Of a DNA stretch of 44,711 bases, positions 34,444-42,310 are shown in pieces (the first letter of the stretch is position 1; each line of letters opens with the position of its first letter). The translations under genes and the position numbers were made by a program. The DNA is from Bacteroidota bacterium (lineage in GTDB: Bacteria; Bacteroidota; Bacteroidia; Cytophagales; Cyclobacteriaceae): positions 1 through 44,711 of the forward strand of contig JAFDYY010000027.1 of NCBI GenBank assembly GCA_018267195.1. The letters are read 5' to 3'. The notes beneath the pieces were generated by a model. It saw only the letters and a list, made by a program, of their open reading frames with translations, did no database searches and was not told the origin of the DNA.

Positions 34444-35454
34444 TTGTTCTATTCATTCATTGTTCCTGCTTTCAACCGTCCAGACGAAATCAACGAACTG
34501 CTGGGCAGTTTTACCCGGCTAAGTCTTCCGGTTTCATCTTTTGAAGGATTTGAAATCATTATTGCCGATGGCAGCCCTACAGAAATTTTAGTGCCGGTAA
34601 TAGCCGAATATAAAGACCGGCTTTCGGTTGAACATCTTCACCGCCCACGGCTCGCCATCAGTCCGGCAAGAAACTGGGGAGCCGAAAAGGCAAAAGGAGA
34701 GTATCTGATTTTTCTTGATTCGGATGTTCTTCTGCCAAAAGAATATCTAATTCATTTACATTCTTCCTTGTTAAAAAACCAGGCCGATGCGTTTGGTGGG
34801 CCGGATGCTGCGCACCCATCTTTTTCGCCCACCCAAAAGGCCATCAGTTTCGCCATGACTTCTTACCTGACTACCGGGGGAATCCGGGGTGGTGAAAAAC
34901 AACTGCATGCTTATAACCCGCGCGGTTTCAATATGGGCATACGAAAAGAAGTTTTTAAAAAGATGAATGGGTTTTCTTCTCTGACTTGCGGAGAAGATAT
35001 TGAGTTAAGTATTCGGATTTTAGAAGCCGGGTATTCGGTTAGGCTCATTCCCGAAGCATTTGTTTACCACAAGCGCAGAAATACCTTTAAAAGTTTTTTC
35101 AGGCAAGTGTTCCGGTTTGGGGCAGCCCGCATCAATATTTATTATTATCACCGTACAGAGCTAAAGTTTACTCATTTTTTTCCAAGTGCCTTTTTGATTT
35201 TTTTGATAACCGGAATGGCTTCCTTCTTTTTCAGCAAACTCATTTTCACAACCTTTCTTCTGCTGACCGGAATTTATTACTTAGCCATTTTCATTACCTC
35301 AACGCTTAAAGAAAAAAATGCAGAGGTTGGGTTGCTGAGCCTGGTGGCTGCCACGTGCCAACTAGGTGGTTATGGATTGGGTTTTTTAGCCAATGCTTTT
35401 GAAGTATTTGTAAAAGGAAATAAAAACGGATTGAATTTGGGGGCGAGTAAGTAA
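34444..35454 (+). CDS. Family 2 glycosyltransferase
   Basis: 336 residues from the TTG at 34444, where the GT2 fold begins (FYSFIVPAFNRPDEINELL, in parts). The frame is open to an ATG at 34261, but those 61 residues are unlike a glycosyltransferase and a perfect -7 box lies inside them. Motifs: EIIIADGSP, RPRLAISPARNWGAEKAKGEYLIFLDSDV (in parts) with the DSD metal motif, and a GEDIELSIRIL loop. The C-terminal part has two or three membrane segments (about 245-310). It would transfer a sugar in the synthesis of a cell-surface glycan. It is convergent with gmhA with 14 bases between and could act on the heptose produced there; that is inference only. Confidence 0.88.
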   Translation: MFYSFIVPAFNRPDEINELLGSFTRLSLPVSSFEGFEIIIADGSPTEILVPVIAEYKDRLSVEHLHRPRLAISPARNWGAEKAKGEYLIFLDSDVLLPKEYLIHLHSSLLKNQADAFGGPDAAHPSFSPTQKAISFAMTSYLTTGGIRGGEKQLHAYNPRGFNMGIRKEVFKKMNGFSSLTCGEDIELSIRILEAGYSVRLIPEAFVYHKRRNTFKSFFRQVFRFGAARINIYYYHRTELKFTHFFPSAFLIFLITGMASFFFSKLIFTTFLLLTGIYYLAIFITSTLKEKNAEVGLLSLVAATCQLGGYGLGFLANAFEVFVKGNKNGLNLGASK

Positions 35455-35468
35455 CCAACAAATACTTT

Positions 35469-36083
35469 TTACTTCACCCGATCATCGTAGGTGGCTCCCA
35501 TAGAAGTATGGCTGCCCCGCAGCCTACGCATCACTTCTTTTTTAATGGCATTAAATACAATCATGTGAATATCTTCGGCTACCTCCATATCCATGGCCAC
35601 AGAGTGGATGTGAATGTCGGCCAGTGCTTTTATTTTGCCGCCCGTATAGCCGCAAAAAGCAATAGTCTGCACACCCATATCTTTGGCGTACTGCATGGCT
35701 TTTACCACGTTGGCCGAATTACCCGAACCGGAAATGCCTACTACTACATCGCCCGGCTCTATAAAATTTTTAAGTTGCTCTACAAAAATATCATCGTACG
35801 AAATATCGTTGGCAATAGCCATGAGTGCAGGCAGATTATCTACCAAACTCATGACACGGAACCGTTTATCTAACCCAAAGGAAGCACCCTTTACCAAATC
35901 GCCTGTGGCATGGGTAGCCGAAGCTGCACTGCCTCCGTTTCCAAAAATATAAATGGTGTTGCCCGAATGATATGCCCGCATGAAGGATTCAATCACCTGC
36001 TCAATCTGGTGCTGATCGAGTTTATCAATCGTGTCTTTCACTAACAAAAGATAATCGGCAATGGTGCGGTGTGTGTCATTCAT
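35469..36083 (-). CDS. gmhA: D-sedoheptulose 7-phosphate isomerase
   Basis: 204 residues, a SIS domain; converts sedoheptulose 7-phosphate to D-glycero-D-manno-heptose 7-phosphate. Motifs: FGNGGSAASATHATGDLVKGASF (in parts) and VVGISGSGNSANVV, the phosphosugar loops, plus VAEDIHMIVFNAI with the C-terminal His expected for GmhA. The heptose pathway neighbours support it. The start overlaps the end of hddA by 8 bases. It is last in the three-gene operon. Confidence 0.95.
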   Translation of the reverse strand: MNDTHRTIADYLLLVKDTIDKLDQHQIEQVIESFMRAYHSGNTIYIFGNGGSAASATHATGDLVKGASFGLDKRFRVMSLVDNLPALMAIANDISYDDIFVEQLKNFIEPGDVVVGISGSGNSANVVKAMQYAKDMGVQTIAFCGYTGGKIKALADIHIHSVAMDMEVAEDIHMIVFNAIKKEVMRRLRGSHTSMGATYDDRVK

Positions 36084-37059
36084 CGGAAATGTGAATTAAT
36101 TGAGTTCCTTCCCTGTCAAACTTAAAATCAAACTTACGAAACGATTTTAATGACGCAATCAATTTTTCTTGTTGGGTTGGCGGGCAGTAAAATAACAGAA
36201 ATCCGCCCCCTCCGGCTCCCAGCAATTTGCCTCCCATTGCTCCATTTTTCAGGGCAGTTTCATACGCTTCATCAATAACCCGGTTAGTAATGCCGGATGC
36301 CAAGGTTTTTTTTAACAGCCAATTTTCATGAAGGATTTTCCCGAAATCGTCCAGCCTGTCATGCTCAAGCGCACTCTTCGTTTCATACACCAGTTCCACC
36401 ATCTGCTTGAGGGTGTTAAATTTTTCTTCTTTGGTATTGTTTTTATTCTGCTCCGATAAAATAGCGGAGGCACTGCGCTGATCGCCCGTGTAGAACATCA
36501 ATAAATTTTTTTGAAGTTGATGACAGGCCGCTTCCTTTATCTTGACCGGATCAATTGTTACTTTTCCATCCGACTGAAACCCAATTACATTTAATCCACC
36601 TACGGCTGCCGCATACTGATCTTGTTTACCGATGGGTTCTTTTAACAAATCAATCTCCACACGGCATGCTTCTCCGGCTAACTGTTCTTTGGAAAACGAG
36701 CGATGAAAAAGAACATTCAGATTGTGTAACAGGCAAACGGTAAACGAAGAAGACGAACCCAGCCCGGTGCCGGCCGGCACATCGGCAATGGAACTGAATT
36801 CCAGTCCGCCTTTTACATTGTATTCATCCAACACCGTGCGCAAAATAGGATGCTGCAATTCTTTCGTTCCTAAAACAGTTTCGGTTTGAGAATACTTTAC
36901 GCGAATCTTATCTTCTTCAAAAAATTTGTGCGAAGAAATGTACATGTATTTGTTGATGGACGTGCTGAGCACAGCCCCAGGGTGCTGTTCGTAAAAACTG
37001 CGCAAATCCGAGCCCCCGCCTACAAAACTGATGCGAAAAGGGGTGCGTGTAATAATCAT
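36076..37059 (-). CDS. hddA: D-glycero-alpha-D-manno-heptose 7-phosphate kinase (GHMP kinase)
   Basis: 327 residues from the ATG at 37059, where the family begins (MIITRTPFRISFVGGGSD, in parts); the frame is open to 37107, inside the gap after the fusion gene. The GHMP ATP loop is PAGTGLGSSSS (about 95-105), with KLLGAGGGGFLLFY near the C-terminus. It fits HddA, which phosphorylates C1 of heptose 7-phosphate to give the alpha-bisphosphate for the GDP-heptose route, rather than HldE of the ADP-heptose route. The genes for isomerase and the fused phosphatase/guanylyltransferase flank it. It overlaps gmhA by 8 bases and starts 35 bases after the fusion gene's stop. Confidence 0.93.
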   Translation of the reverse strand: MIITRTPFRISFVGGGSDLRSFYEQHPGAVLSTSINKYMYISSHKFFEEDKIRVKYSQTETVLGTKELQHPILRTVLDEYNVKGGLEFSSIADVPAGTGLGSSSSFTVCLLHNLNVLFHRSFSKEQLAGEACRVEIDLLKEPIGKQDQYAAAVGGLNVIGFQSDGKVTIDPVKIKEAACHQLQKNLLMFYTGDQRSASAILSEQNKNNTKEEKFNTLKQMVELVYETKSALEHDRLDDFGKILHENWLLKKTLASGITNRVIDEAYETALKNGAMGGKLLGAGGGGFLLFYCPPTQQEKLIASLKSFRKFDFKFDREGTQLIHISDE

Positions 37060-37094
37060 GTTAACTACTTTTTTTATGGAGTATCCGGTGAGTC

Positions 37095-38960
37095 TTACAA
37101 TACCCAATCGGCAAATTGTTCGTGTTGTTCAATTCTATCATACTCTTCTTTTTTTCTATTTTGATACAATTCTTCGATGGATTCAGAATCCATTCCTTTC
37201 CACCGGTAAAATTCAGTAAATCGGTTCTTTAATTCGTGTGGTTTAATCTGCTTAAACAGCCGAAGGTCGGCAAAGCTTCTCAATTTTTCATCGGCCAGTG
37301 CCACCACACCTTCAATTAAAATAATTTTTTCGTTTCTGTATTGATACGTAACTGGCACAGCTTCCCAACTGGGGTGATGCGCATAGCCCGGCAGCTTAAC
37401 CACATTCCCCTTCAAAATATGTTCTACATCGCTCACCAGTTTAGGTAACTGAAAACTATCGGTTACCGAAAAAGTTTTCCGGTCTTTGCGATGAAGAATC
37501 CAATCATCTAAATTAATTCTTAAAATGGCGGTTCCGGTTTTCAAAAAATTCTTCAAAAGATACGTAGCCAATGACGATTTGCCCGACCGCGTATTTCCTC
37601 CCAATAAAATAACGAACGGTTTTTTAGCAGATTTATCAATTATAGATTGTAGCTGACTGAATGCCTTGGCATAGGGTTCGTTCACAATAAAATCTACCGC
37701 ATCCGCCACGTTAGGAAACAAATAATCCGGGCGAACCTTACTGCCCATCATTCCTTTGCCCGTCATAACGCCTACAGTGGCCACACCAGCTCTCTGTCCG
37801 GCTACTATGTCTCGCTCGGCATCGCCTATAAAATAAGATTCACTTAGGTTAATGTTAAAGTCATGAGCCGCATCGAGCAACATTCCGGGCTTTGGTTTCC
37901 GGCAATGACATTCCATTTTATAGTTTGAATTTTCTCCTGCAAATCCTTTATCCGGATGATGCGGGCAGTAGTAGATGGCATCCAGTTTGGCATGGTCTGC
38001 CCCCAGAACGGTATCAAGTTTATTGTGAATGATGCGAAGATCCGCTTCAGAAATTTTGCCGCGGGCAATGACCGACTGGTTGGTAGCTACCATTGCCAAA
38101 AAATTAGAATCATTTATCTTTTTTACCGCCTTACCCGAATAGGAATAGATGGCAAGTTCATCAACACTCGCCACCAAATGGCTGTCTTCGTTAAGCACAC
38201 CATCGCGATCCAGAAAAATTGCTTTTTGTTTATTCGCCCGATTTTTAGTCTGCACTTTCCCTAAAAGGAAATCGTGGGTTACTTTTTCCAACCGTTCGGG
38301 GGTACCCATATCTTTCAGGTACTCGGTGGTGTTGTAGCCCATCATCTTCAATCGGTTTGCCACCGAAGGAAAAATATCTCTTCCAAAATCGGCCTTCACG
38401 CCTTTTTGTAAAAAGGGGAAAATGGCAGGCGATAAAATATAAACACCCGCATTAACCAAGTTGCGATAAAATTTTCCGGGTGCGTGGGGTTTAGAATGAA
38501 AGGTCGTAATTCTTCCGGCCGCATCCATATCTACCAGATCGCTGTCGTAAGGATGATCGTTGGGGTGAACAACCAACGTACATTCGCTCCCTTTATCCAG
38601 ATGAAACTTTTGCAAACGGAGAAGATCCATGTCGGCCATCACATCGCCATACACCAAAATAAAATCGTCTTTAATTTGGTTCTCAATTTCTTTTACTCCG
38701 CCTACCGTACCCAACGGGGTAGGTTCTTCATAGTAGCGGATGGTTATTCCAAATTTTTCTCCATCTCCAAAAAAAGAAATAATAGATTCTTTCAGGTGAT
38801 TGACCAGCAAGATAACCTCCTTTATACCATACCGCTTCAGCCATTCTACCTGATGTTGCAGCAGAGGCTTACCGCCAATGGGCAGCATAGATTTGGGTAA
38901 ATCGGCTTGCACCGACTGTATTCGTGTTCCCTTACCTCCTGCCAAAATAACTGCTTGCAC
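37095..38960 (-). CDS. Tri-domain fusion: HddC-like nucleotidyltransferase, GmhB-like phosphatase, uridine-kinase-like P-loop domain
   Basis: 621 residues from the GTG at 38960 (VQAVILAGGKGTR, the usual nucleotidyltransferase start). The frame opens at a TTG at 38975, which lies in the -7 box. Domain 1 (about 1-235) is a sugar-1-phosphate nucleotidyltransferase with GGKGTR and LPKSMLP, as in HddC. Domain 2 (about 246-425) is a HAD-IIIA phosphatase with DRDGV (Asp251, Asp253) and the GmhB zinc site (Cys332, His334/335, Cys351, Cys353 in CHCRKP). Domain 3 (about 448-621) has Walker A GGNTRSGKSS and NLDDWIL, in the style of uridine kinase or phosphoribulokinase. Domains 1 and 2 supply the two steps missing from gmhA and hddA. 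The third domain's substrate is unknown. First gene of the heptose operon. Confidence 0.93.
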   Translation of the reverse strand: MQAVILAGGKGTRIQSVQADLPKSMLPIGGKPLLQHQVEWLKRYGIKEVILLVNHLKESIISFFGDGEKFGITIRYYEEPTPLGTVGGVKEIENQIKDDFILVYGDVMADMDLLRLQKFHLDKGSECTLVVHPNDHPYDSDLVDMDAAGRITTFHSKPHAPGKFYRNLVNAGVYILSPAIFPFLQKGVKADFGRDIFPSVANRLKMMGYNTTEYLKDMGTPERLEKVTHDFLLGKVQTKNRANKQKAIFLDRDGVLNEDSHLVASVDELAIYSYSGKAVKKINDSNFLAMVATNQSVIARGKISEADLRIIHNKLDTVLGADHAKLDAIYYCPHHPDKGFAGENSNYKMECHCRKPKPGMLLDAAHDFNINLSESYFIGDAERDIVAGQRAGVATVGVMTGKGMMGSKVRPDYLFPNVADAVDFIVNEPYAKAFSQLQSIIDKSAKKPFVILLGGNTRSGKSSLATYLLKNFLKTGTAILRINLDDWILHRKDRKTFSVTDSFQLPKLVSDVEHILKGNVVKLPGYAHHPSWEAVPVTYQYRNEKIILIEGVVALADEKLRSFADLRLFKQIKPHELKNRFTEFYRWKGMDSESIEELYQNRKKEEYDRIEQHEQFADWVL

Positions 38961-38972
38961 CTTGTTTTTTTG

Positions 38973-38980
38973 CAAAAATA
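38973..38980 (-). promoter_or_regulatory. -7 box (TATTTTTG) of the heptose operon
   Basis: Exact TAnnTTTG on the minus strand, 12 bases before the GTG at 38960; no clear -33 TTG. It supports GTG 38960 over TTG 38975, and implies a leader of only a few bases. Confidence 0.5.
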
Positions 38981-39073
38981 GAAAGTACGATCCAGATAAT
39001 AGGCGAACTAGGGTGTTTTGGGTGTGTTTATTCTTTTATTTCATTTTAATGATAACAAGAAGGGCACTCAAAA

Positions 39074-39105
39074 TTGGAATATTAAATGAATCTTCAATAT
39101 TTTTG
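39074..39105 (+). promoter_or_regulatory. Promoter of the SPOR/OmpA gene
   Basis: TTG (39074-39076), 21 bases, then TATTTTTG (39098-39105), an exact TAnnTTTG box with ideal spacing, 22 bases before the ATG. Confidence 0.65.
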
Positions 39106-39127
39106 ATAAACCTAACCCGTTTCTTAC

Positions 39128-40381
39128 ATGATAAAGCTCTATAGTTGCTTAATCGGTTTGTCTATTGCTTGTTGCGCTGCCCAAGCCCAACAATCACCTT
39201 TACCCAAAGGCAATTACTTAGTAGTAGCCGCCTATCTTTCTGATCAGGAAAGTTTTGCCCAGCGATATGCTGCCAAACTAAACGAAAGCGGTCATCATAG
39301 TTTGGTAGGATATGATCAGGCCAGAAAATTCTATTACGTGTACCTTGATCAGTATTCTGATTTCAATGAGTCTGTCCAGCAAATGCTGAAGCAACGGAAA
39401 GAAGGAACCTTTGCCGAAATTTGGGTACGCGTAATAAAAGACGGAGCGGAGCCAACCGTGGCCGTAAATGAGAAAAAAGAACCGATTGAAAAGAACCCGA
39501 CCCCGGCCGTTGTTATTGTAAAGAGCGAGCCCACAAAGCCCGAGGAAATAAAGCAGCCCTCCGTTAAACCTGAAGAGATAAAACAAGAAGAAGTAAAAGC
39601 GATACCGATAACTACAGAAGTAGAGCCCAACCCTCCGGCCAAGCCCGTGTTTGTTCCTCAAACTTTACAAAACACTCAAGTGTTTCTAAGCCTTTATAAT
39701 CTAACCAACAAAGAAATTTTGGATGGAGAAATAGAAGTAGTCGATACCGAACGAAGCCGGTTGATTACAAAAGTAAAAGGCAATACCTATTTAAGCCTGC
39801 CCAACCCGGGCACAAAAAGCGGCCAACTTACACTCATCTCTACCGTTTTTGGATTTCGAAAAGAGCAACATGAACTTAACTTTAAAAATACCGAAGCCGA
39901 CACGCTGAAGCCCTACGTAGCGCTGGTAGGAAATTATTACATGATCAACTTTGGGCTTTCCAGAATACACAAAGGCGATATTTCTACCTTATATAATGTG
40001 TATTTTTATAATGATGCTGCCATCATGCTGCCGGAGTCAAAATATCAATTAAACAGTTTGCTCAACCTGATGAACGAAAACCCGAAACTGCAAATAGTAT
40101 TGCACGGCCACACCAACGGAAACGGCCGGGGTAAAATTATCTACATGGGACCCAGCAAAGATTTTTTCACCCTTACTTCCGATGTAATTAATTCTTCCGG
40201 CTCAGCTAAGCAATTGTCTGAGGCACGGGCTAACACCATACGCGAGTGGCTCCTTGCCCAAGGAATCTCTGAATCGCGCGTGGCTGTAAAAGGATGGGGC
40301 GGCAGCCGCATGATTCACGACAAAAACAGTGTGCATGCGCGCAAAAACATCCGGGTAGATGTAGAGGTTATAGATGATTAG
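39128..40381 (+). CDS. OmpA-family envelope protein with SPOR-like N-terminal domain
   Basis: 417 residues. A signal peptide (IACCAAQAQ) is followed by a SPOR-like domain (about 28-105: YLVVAAYLSDQESFAQRYAAKL, in parts, then AEIWVRVI). Next is a Pro/Glu/Lys-rich linker (about 108-180) and a beta-rich module. The C-terminal OmpA-like peptidoglycan-binding domain (about 285-415) has LHGHTNGNG, SEARANTIREWLLAQGI and ARKNIRVDVEV, with the expected Arg and Asp. Two peptidoglycan-contacting modules in one protein suggest an outer membrane to cell wall tether. OmpA is only the family name; no beta barrel is present. The ATG at 39128 is preferred because of signal peptide and promoter. Confidence 0.9.
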   Translation: MIKLYSCLIGLSIACCAAQAQQSPLPKGNYLVVAAYLSDQESFAQRYAAKLNESGHHSLVGYDQARKFYYVYLDQYSDFNESVQQMLKQRKEGTFAEIWVRVIKDGAEPTVAVNEKKEPIEKNPTPAVVIVKSEPTKPEEIKQPSVKPEEIKQEEVKAIPITTEVEPNPPAKPVFVPQTLQNTQVFLSLYNLTNKEILDGEIEVVDTERSRLITKVKGNTYLSLPNPGTKSGQLTLISTVFGFRKEQHELNFKNTEADTLKPYVALVGNYYMINFGLSRIHKGDISTLYNVYFYNDAAIMLPESKYQLNSLLNLMNENPKLQIVLHGHTNGNGRGKIIYMGPSKDFFTLTSDVINSSGSAKQLSEARANTIREWLLAQGISESRVAVKGWGGSRMIHDKNSVHARKNIRVDVEVIDD

Positions 40382-40418
40382 TCTATCCTAACCCGGGCAC
40401 TCCAACTGCCCTCTGAAT

Positions 40419-40691
40419 CTATTTTTGAATGGTGAAGTCTCCAAAATTTTGGAGGGGGCGTTCGTGCCACTCAAGATGCTCTATGCGCGAATTCGGAGAG
40501 CCTTGTTTACACCACGCTATTAATTTTATCAATTCAGCTTCATCTCCTTCTGCTTCCAGATAAACACGGCCATCGGGTTCATTGCGCACAAAGCCTTTAA
40601 TCTTTAATCGGTCAGCCTGTTCTTTAGCTGAAGCGCGATAAAAAACACCCTGCACCTTTCCGGAAACAGAAATAGAAAAACATTTTGGCAT
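40419..40691 (-). CDS. Acylphosphatase
   Basis: 90 residues; hydrolyses acyl phosphates such as acetyl phosphate or 1,3-bisphosphoglycerate. Both catalytic elements are present: the phosphate loop GKVQGVFYR (Arg about 19) and the Asn of GFVRNEPDG (about residue 37). Third in the deoC-gapN-like operon, its ATG starts 1 base after the dehydrogenase TGA. The link to 1,3-bisphosphoglycerate is inference from its neighbours. Confidence 0.95.
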   Translation of the reverse strand: MPKCFSISVSGKVQGVFYRASAKEQADRLKIKGFVRNEPDGRVYLEAEGDEAELIKLIAWCKQGSPNSRIEHLEWHERPLQNFGDFTIQK

Positions 40692-40692
40692 A

Positions 40693-42306
40693 TCAGAAAA
40701 TATAATCTGTACTTAAAAAGGCAGACTCTCTGTTACGAATAATGTTGCCGATGATTTTTTTATTTTCATCATTGATCTTCGTGGCCACTAACGAGCGGAT
40801 GGAGAATGAGCGGAGCGCATCGGCCACCGAAAGTGTTCCTTCGGCCGAATCTTTTCGCCCGTTGAAGGGAAATGTATCCGGCCCACGCTGGCATTGAGCA
40901 TTGATATTGATCCGCCCTACCTGGCTGGAAAATGTGTCGATAAAATGAGCGATGGTTTTAGAGTTTTTTCCGAAAATACTAAGTTGCTGGCCGAAGTTAG
41001 AATGTAAAACATATTCAATCACTTCTTTTTCTTCGGCAAAAGCACGGATGGGTACTACCGGGCCAAATTGTTCTTCATAATAAATCTTCATTTTATCATT
41101 TACCGGAAAAAGCACGGCCGGATAGAAAAGAGTATTTGCCGTAAGGCCACCTTGTTCATTCATAATTTTGGCACCCTGCTGCACCGCATCCTCTACCAGG
41201 TTTTTTAGATAATCGGTTTTGCCGGGTTCGGGCAGCGGGGTTATACTCACACCGGCATCCCAGGGCATTCCCGGTTTTAGTTTGGATACTGCCTCGCAAA
41301 ATTTTTGCATAAACTTTTCGCAAATATCCTGATGAGCAAAAATAATTTTAATAGCTGTACACCGCTGGCCATTAAATGAAAGCGCCCCCAGCAAGCACTC
41401 ATTCACCGCATTATCCAGATCGGCATCGGGTAAAATGATGGCCAAATTTTTCGCGTCAAGCCCGAGAATAGCCCGGAGGCGGTGCGACTTAGGGTGTGCC
41501 TTTTTTAATTCATTCGCCCCTTTGTTTGTCCCGATAAAAGCAAACACATCTATCTTCCCGGTTTCCATCATGGCTCCTACCGTATCGCGGCCTCGCCCGT
41601 AAATAACATTGATTACACCTGGAGGAAAACTGGTTCGAAAAGCTTCGAGCAGCGGGCGTACTAGCAGCACTCCATATTTAGCCGGTTTAAACACCACCGT
41701 GTTGCCCATGATGAGAGCCGGAAAAAGGGTGCTGAATGTTTCGTTGAGCGGATAATTGTATGGCCCCATACAAAGAGCTACTCCCAATGGCACCCTTCTG
41801 ATCTGCCCCATAATGCCTTGCTCTTGCACAAACGCAGACGACCTGCGGTCTAACTCTTTCAGCGCATTGATCGTGTCCAGAATATAATCGCACGTGCGGT
41901 CAAATTCTTTTTCCGAATCTTTTTGTGGTTTCCCAATTTCCCACATCAACAAGTTTACCACTTCCTGTCTTTTCTCCCGCATCTTGCCGAGGAAAACCTC
42001 CACGTGTCGAATCCGCTCCGATACTGTCATCATCGGCCACTGGCCTTGCCCCAAATTATAAGCAGATACAGCAGCATCTAGCGCCATCAGCGCTTCGGTT
42101 GAAGTAAGCAGCGGGGTGCTGCCGATTGTTTTTTGTTTGTATTCTTTTCCTTCCCGGATATATACCGGGCTCACTACCGGGTTCATCGGTCCTTGCCACG
42201 AAAGCATTTTTCCGTTAATCAGGTACTCGCGCTGTTCATAATCAGGCGTTAATTTTACTGAAGAAGGGATCGCCTGCTCATCGGGATAAAAAGAAAGTAA
42301 ATCCAT
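40693..42306 (-). CDS. GapN-like NADP-dependent glyceraldehyde-3-phosphate dehydrogenase (ALDH superfamily)
   Basis: 537 residues, longer than the usual 475-500 of GapN, with an N-terminal extension of about 40 residues. The catalytic Cys is 316 in FNGQRCTA, and the GAPN-like substrate loop QRGPDTFPF near residue 480 matches QRGTDNFPF of characterised GapN. The cofactor motif NTVVFKPAK fits NADP use. Where ALDHs have ELGGKN, with the general-base Glu, this one reads GLDAKN (282-287), so the first Glu is Gly and an Asp sits two positions on. It would oxidise glyceraldehyde 3-phosphate straight to 3-phosphoglycerate without making ATP, giving NADPH. Between deoC (4-base gap) and acylphosphatase (1-base gap). 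Confidence 0.88.
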   Translation of the reverse strand: MDLLSFYPDEQAIPSSVKLTPDYEQREYLINGKMLSWQGPMNPVVSPVYIREGKEYKQKTIGSTPLLTSTEALMALDAAVSAYNLGQGQWPMMTVSERIRHVEVFLGKMREKRQEVVNLLMWEIGKPQKDSEKEFDRTCDYILDTINALKELDRRSSAFVQEQGIMGQIRRVPLGVALCMGPYNYPLNETFSTLFPALIMGNTVVFKPAKYGVLLVRPLLEAFRTSFPPGVINVIYGRGRDTVGAMMETGKIDVFAFIGTNKGANELKKAHPKSHRLRAILGLDAKNLAIILPDADLDNAVNECLLGALSFNGQRCTAIKIIFAHQDICEKFMQKFCEAVSKLKPGMPWDAGVSITPLPEPGKTDYLKNLVEDAVQQGAKIMNEQGGLTANTLFYPAVLFPVNDKMKIYYEEQFGPVVPIRAFAEEKEVIEYVLHSNFGQQLSIFGKNSKTIAHFIDTFSSQVGRININAQCQRGPDTFPFNGRKDSAEGTLSVADALRSFSIRSLVATKINDENKKIIGNIIRNRESAFLSTDYIF

Positions 42307-42310
42307 GGGG

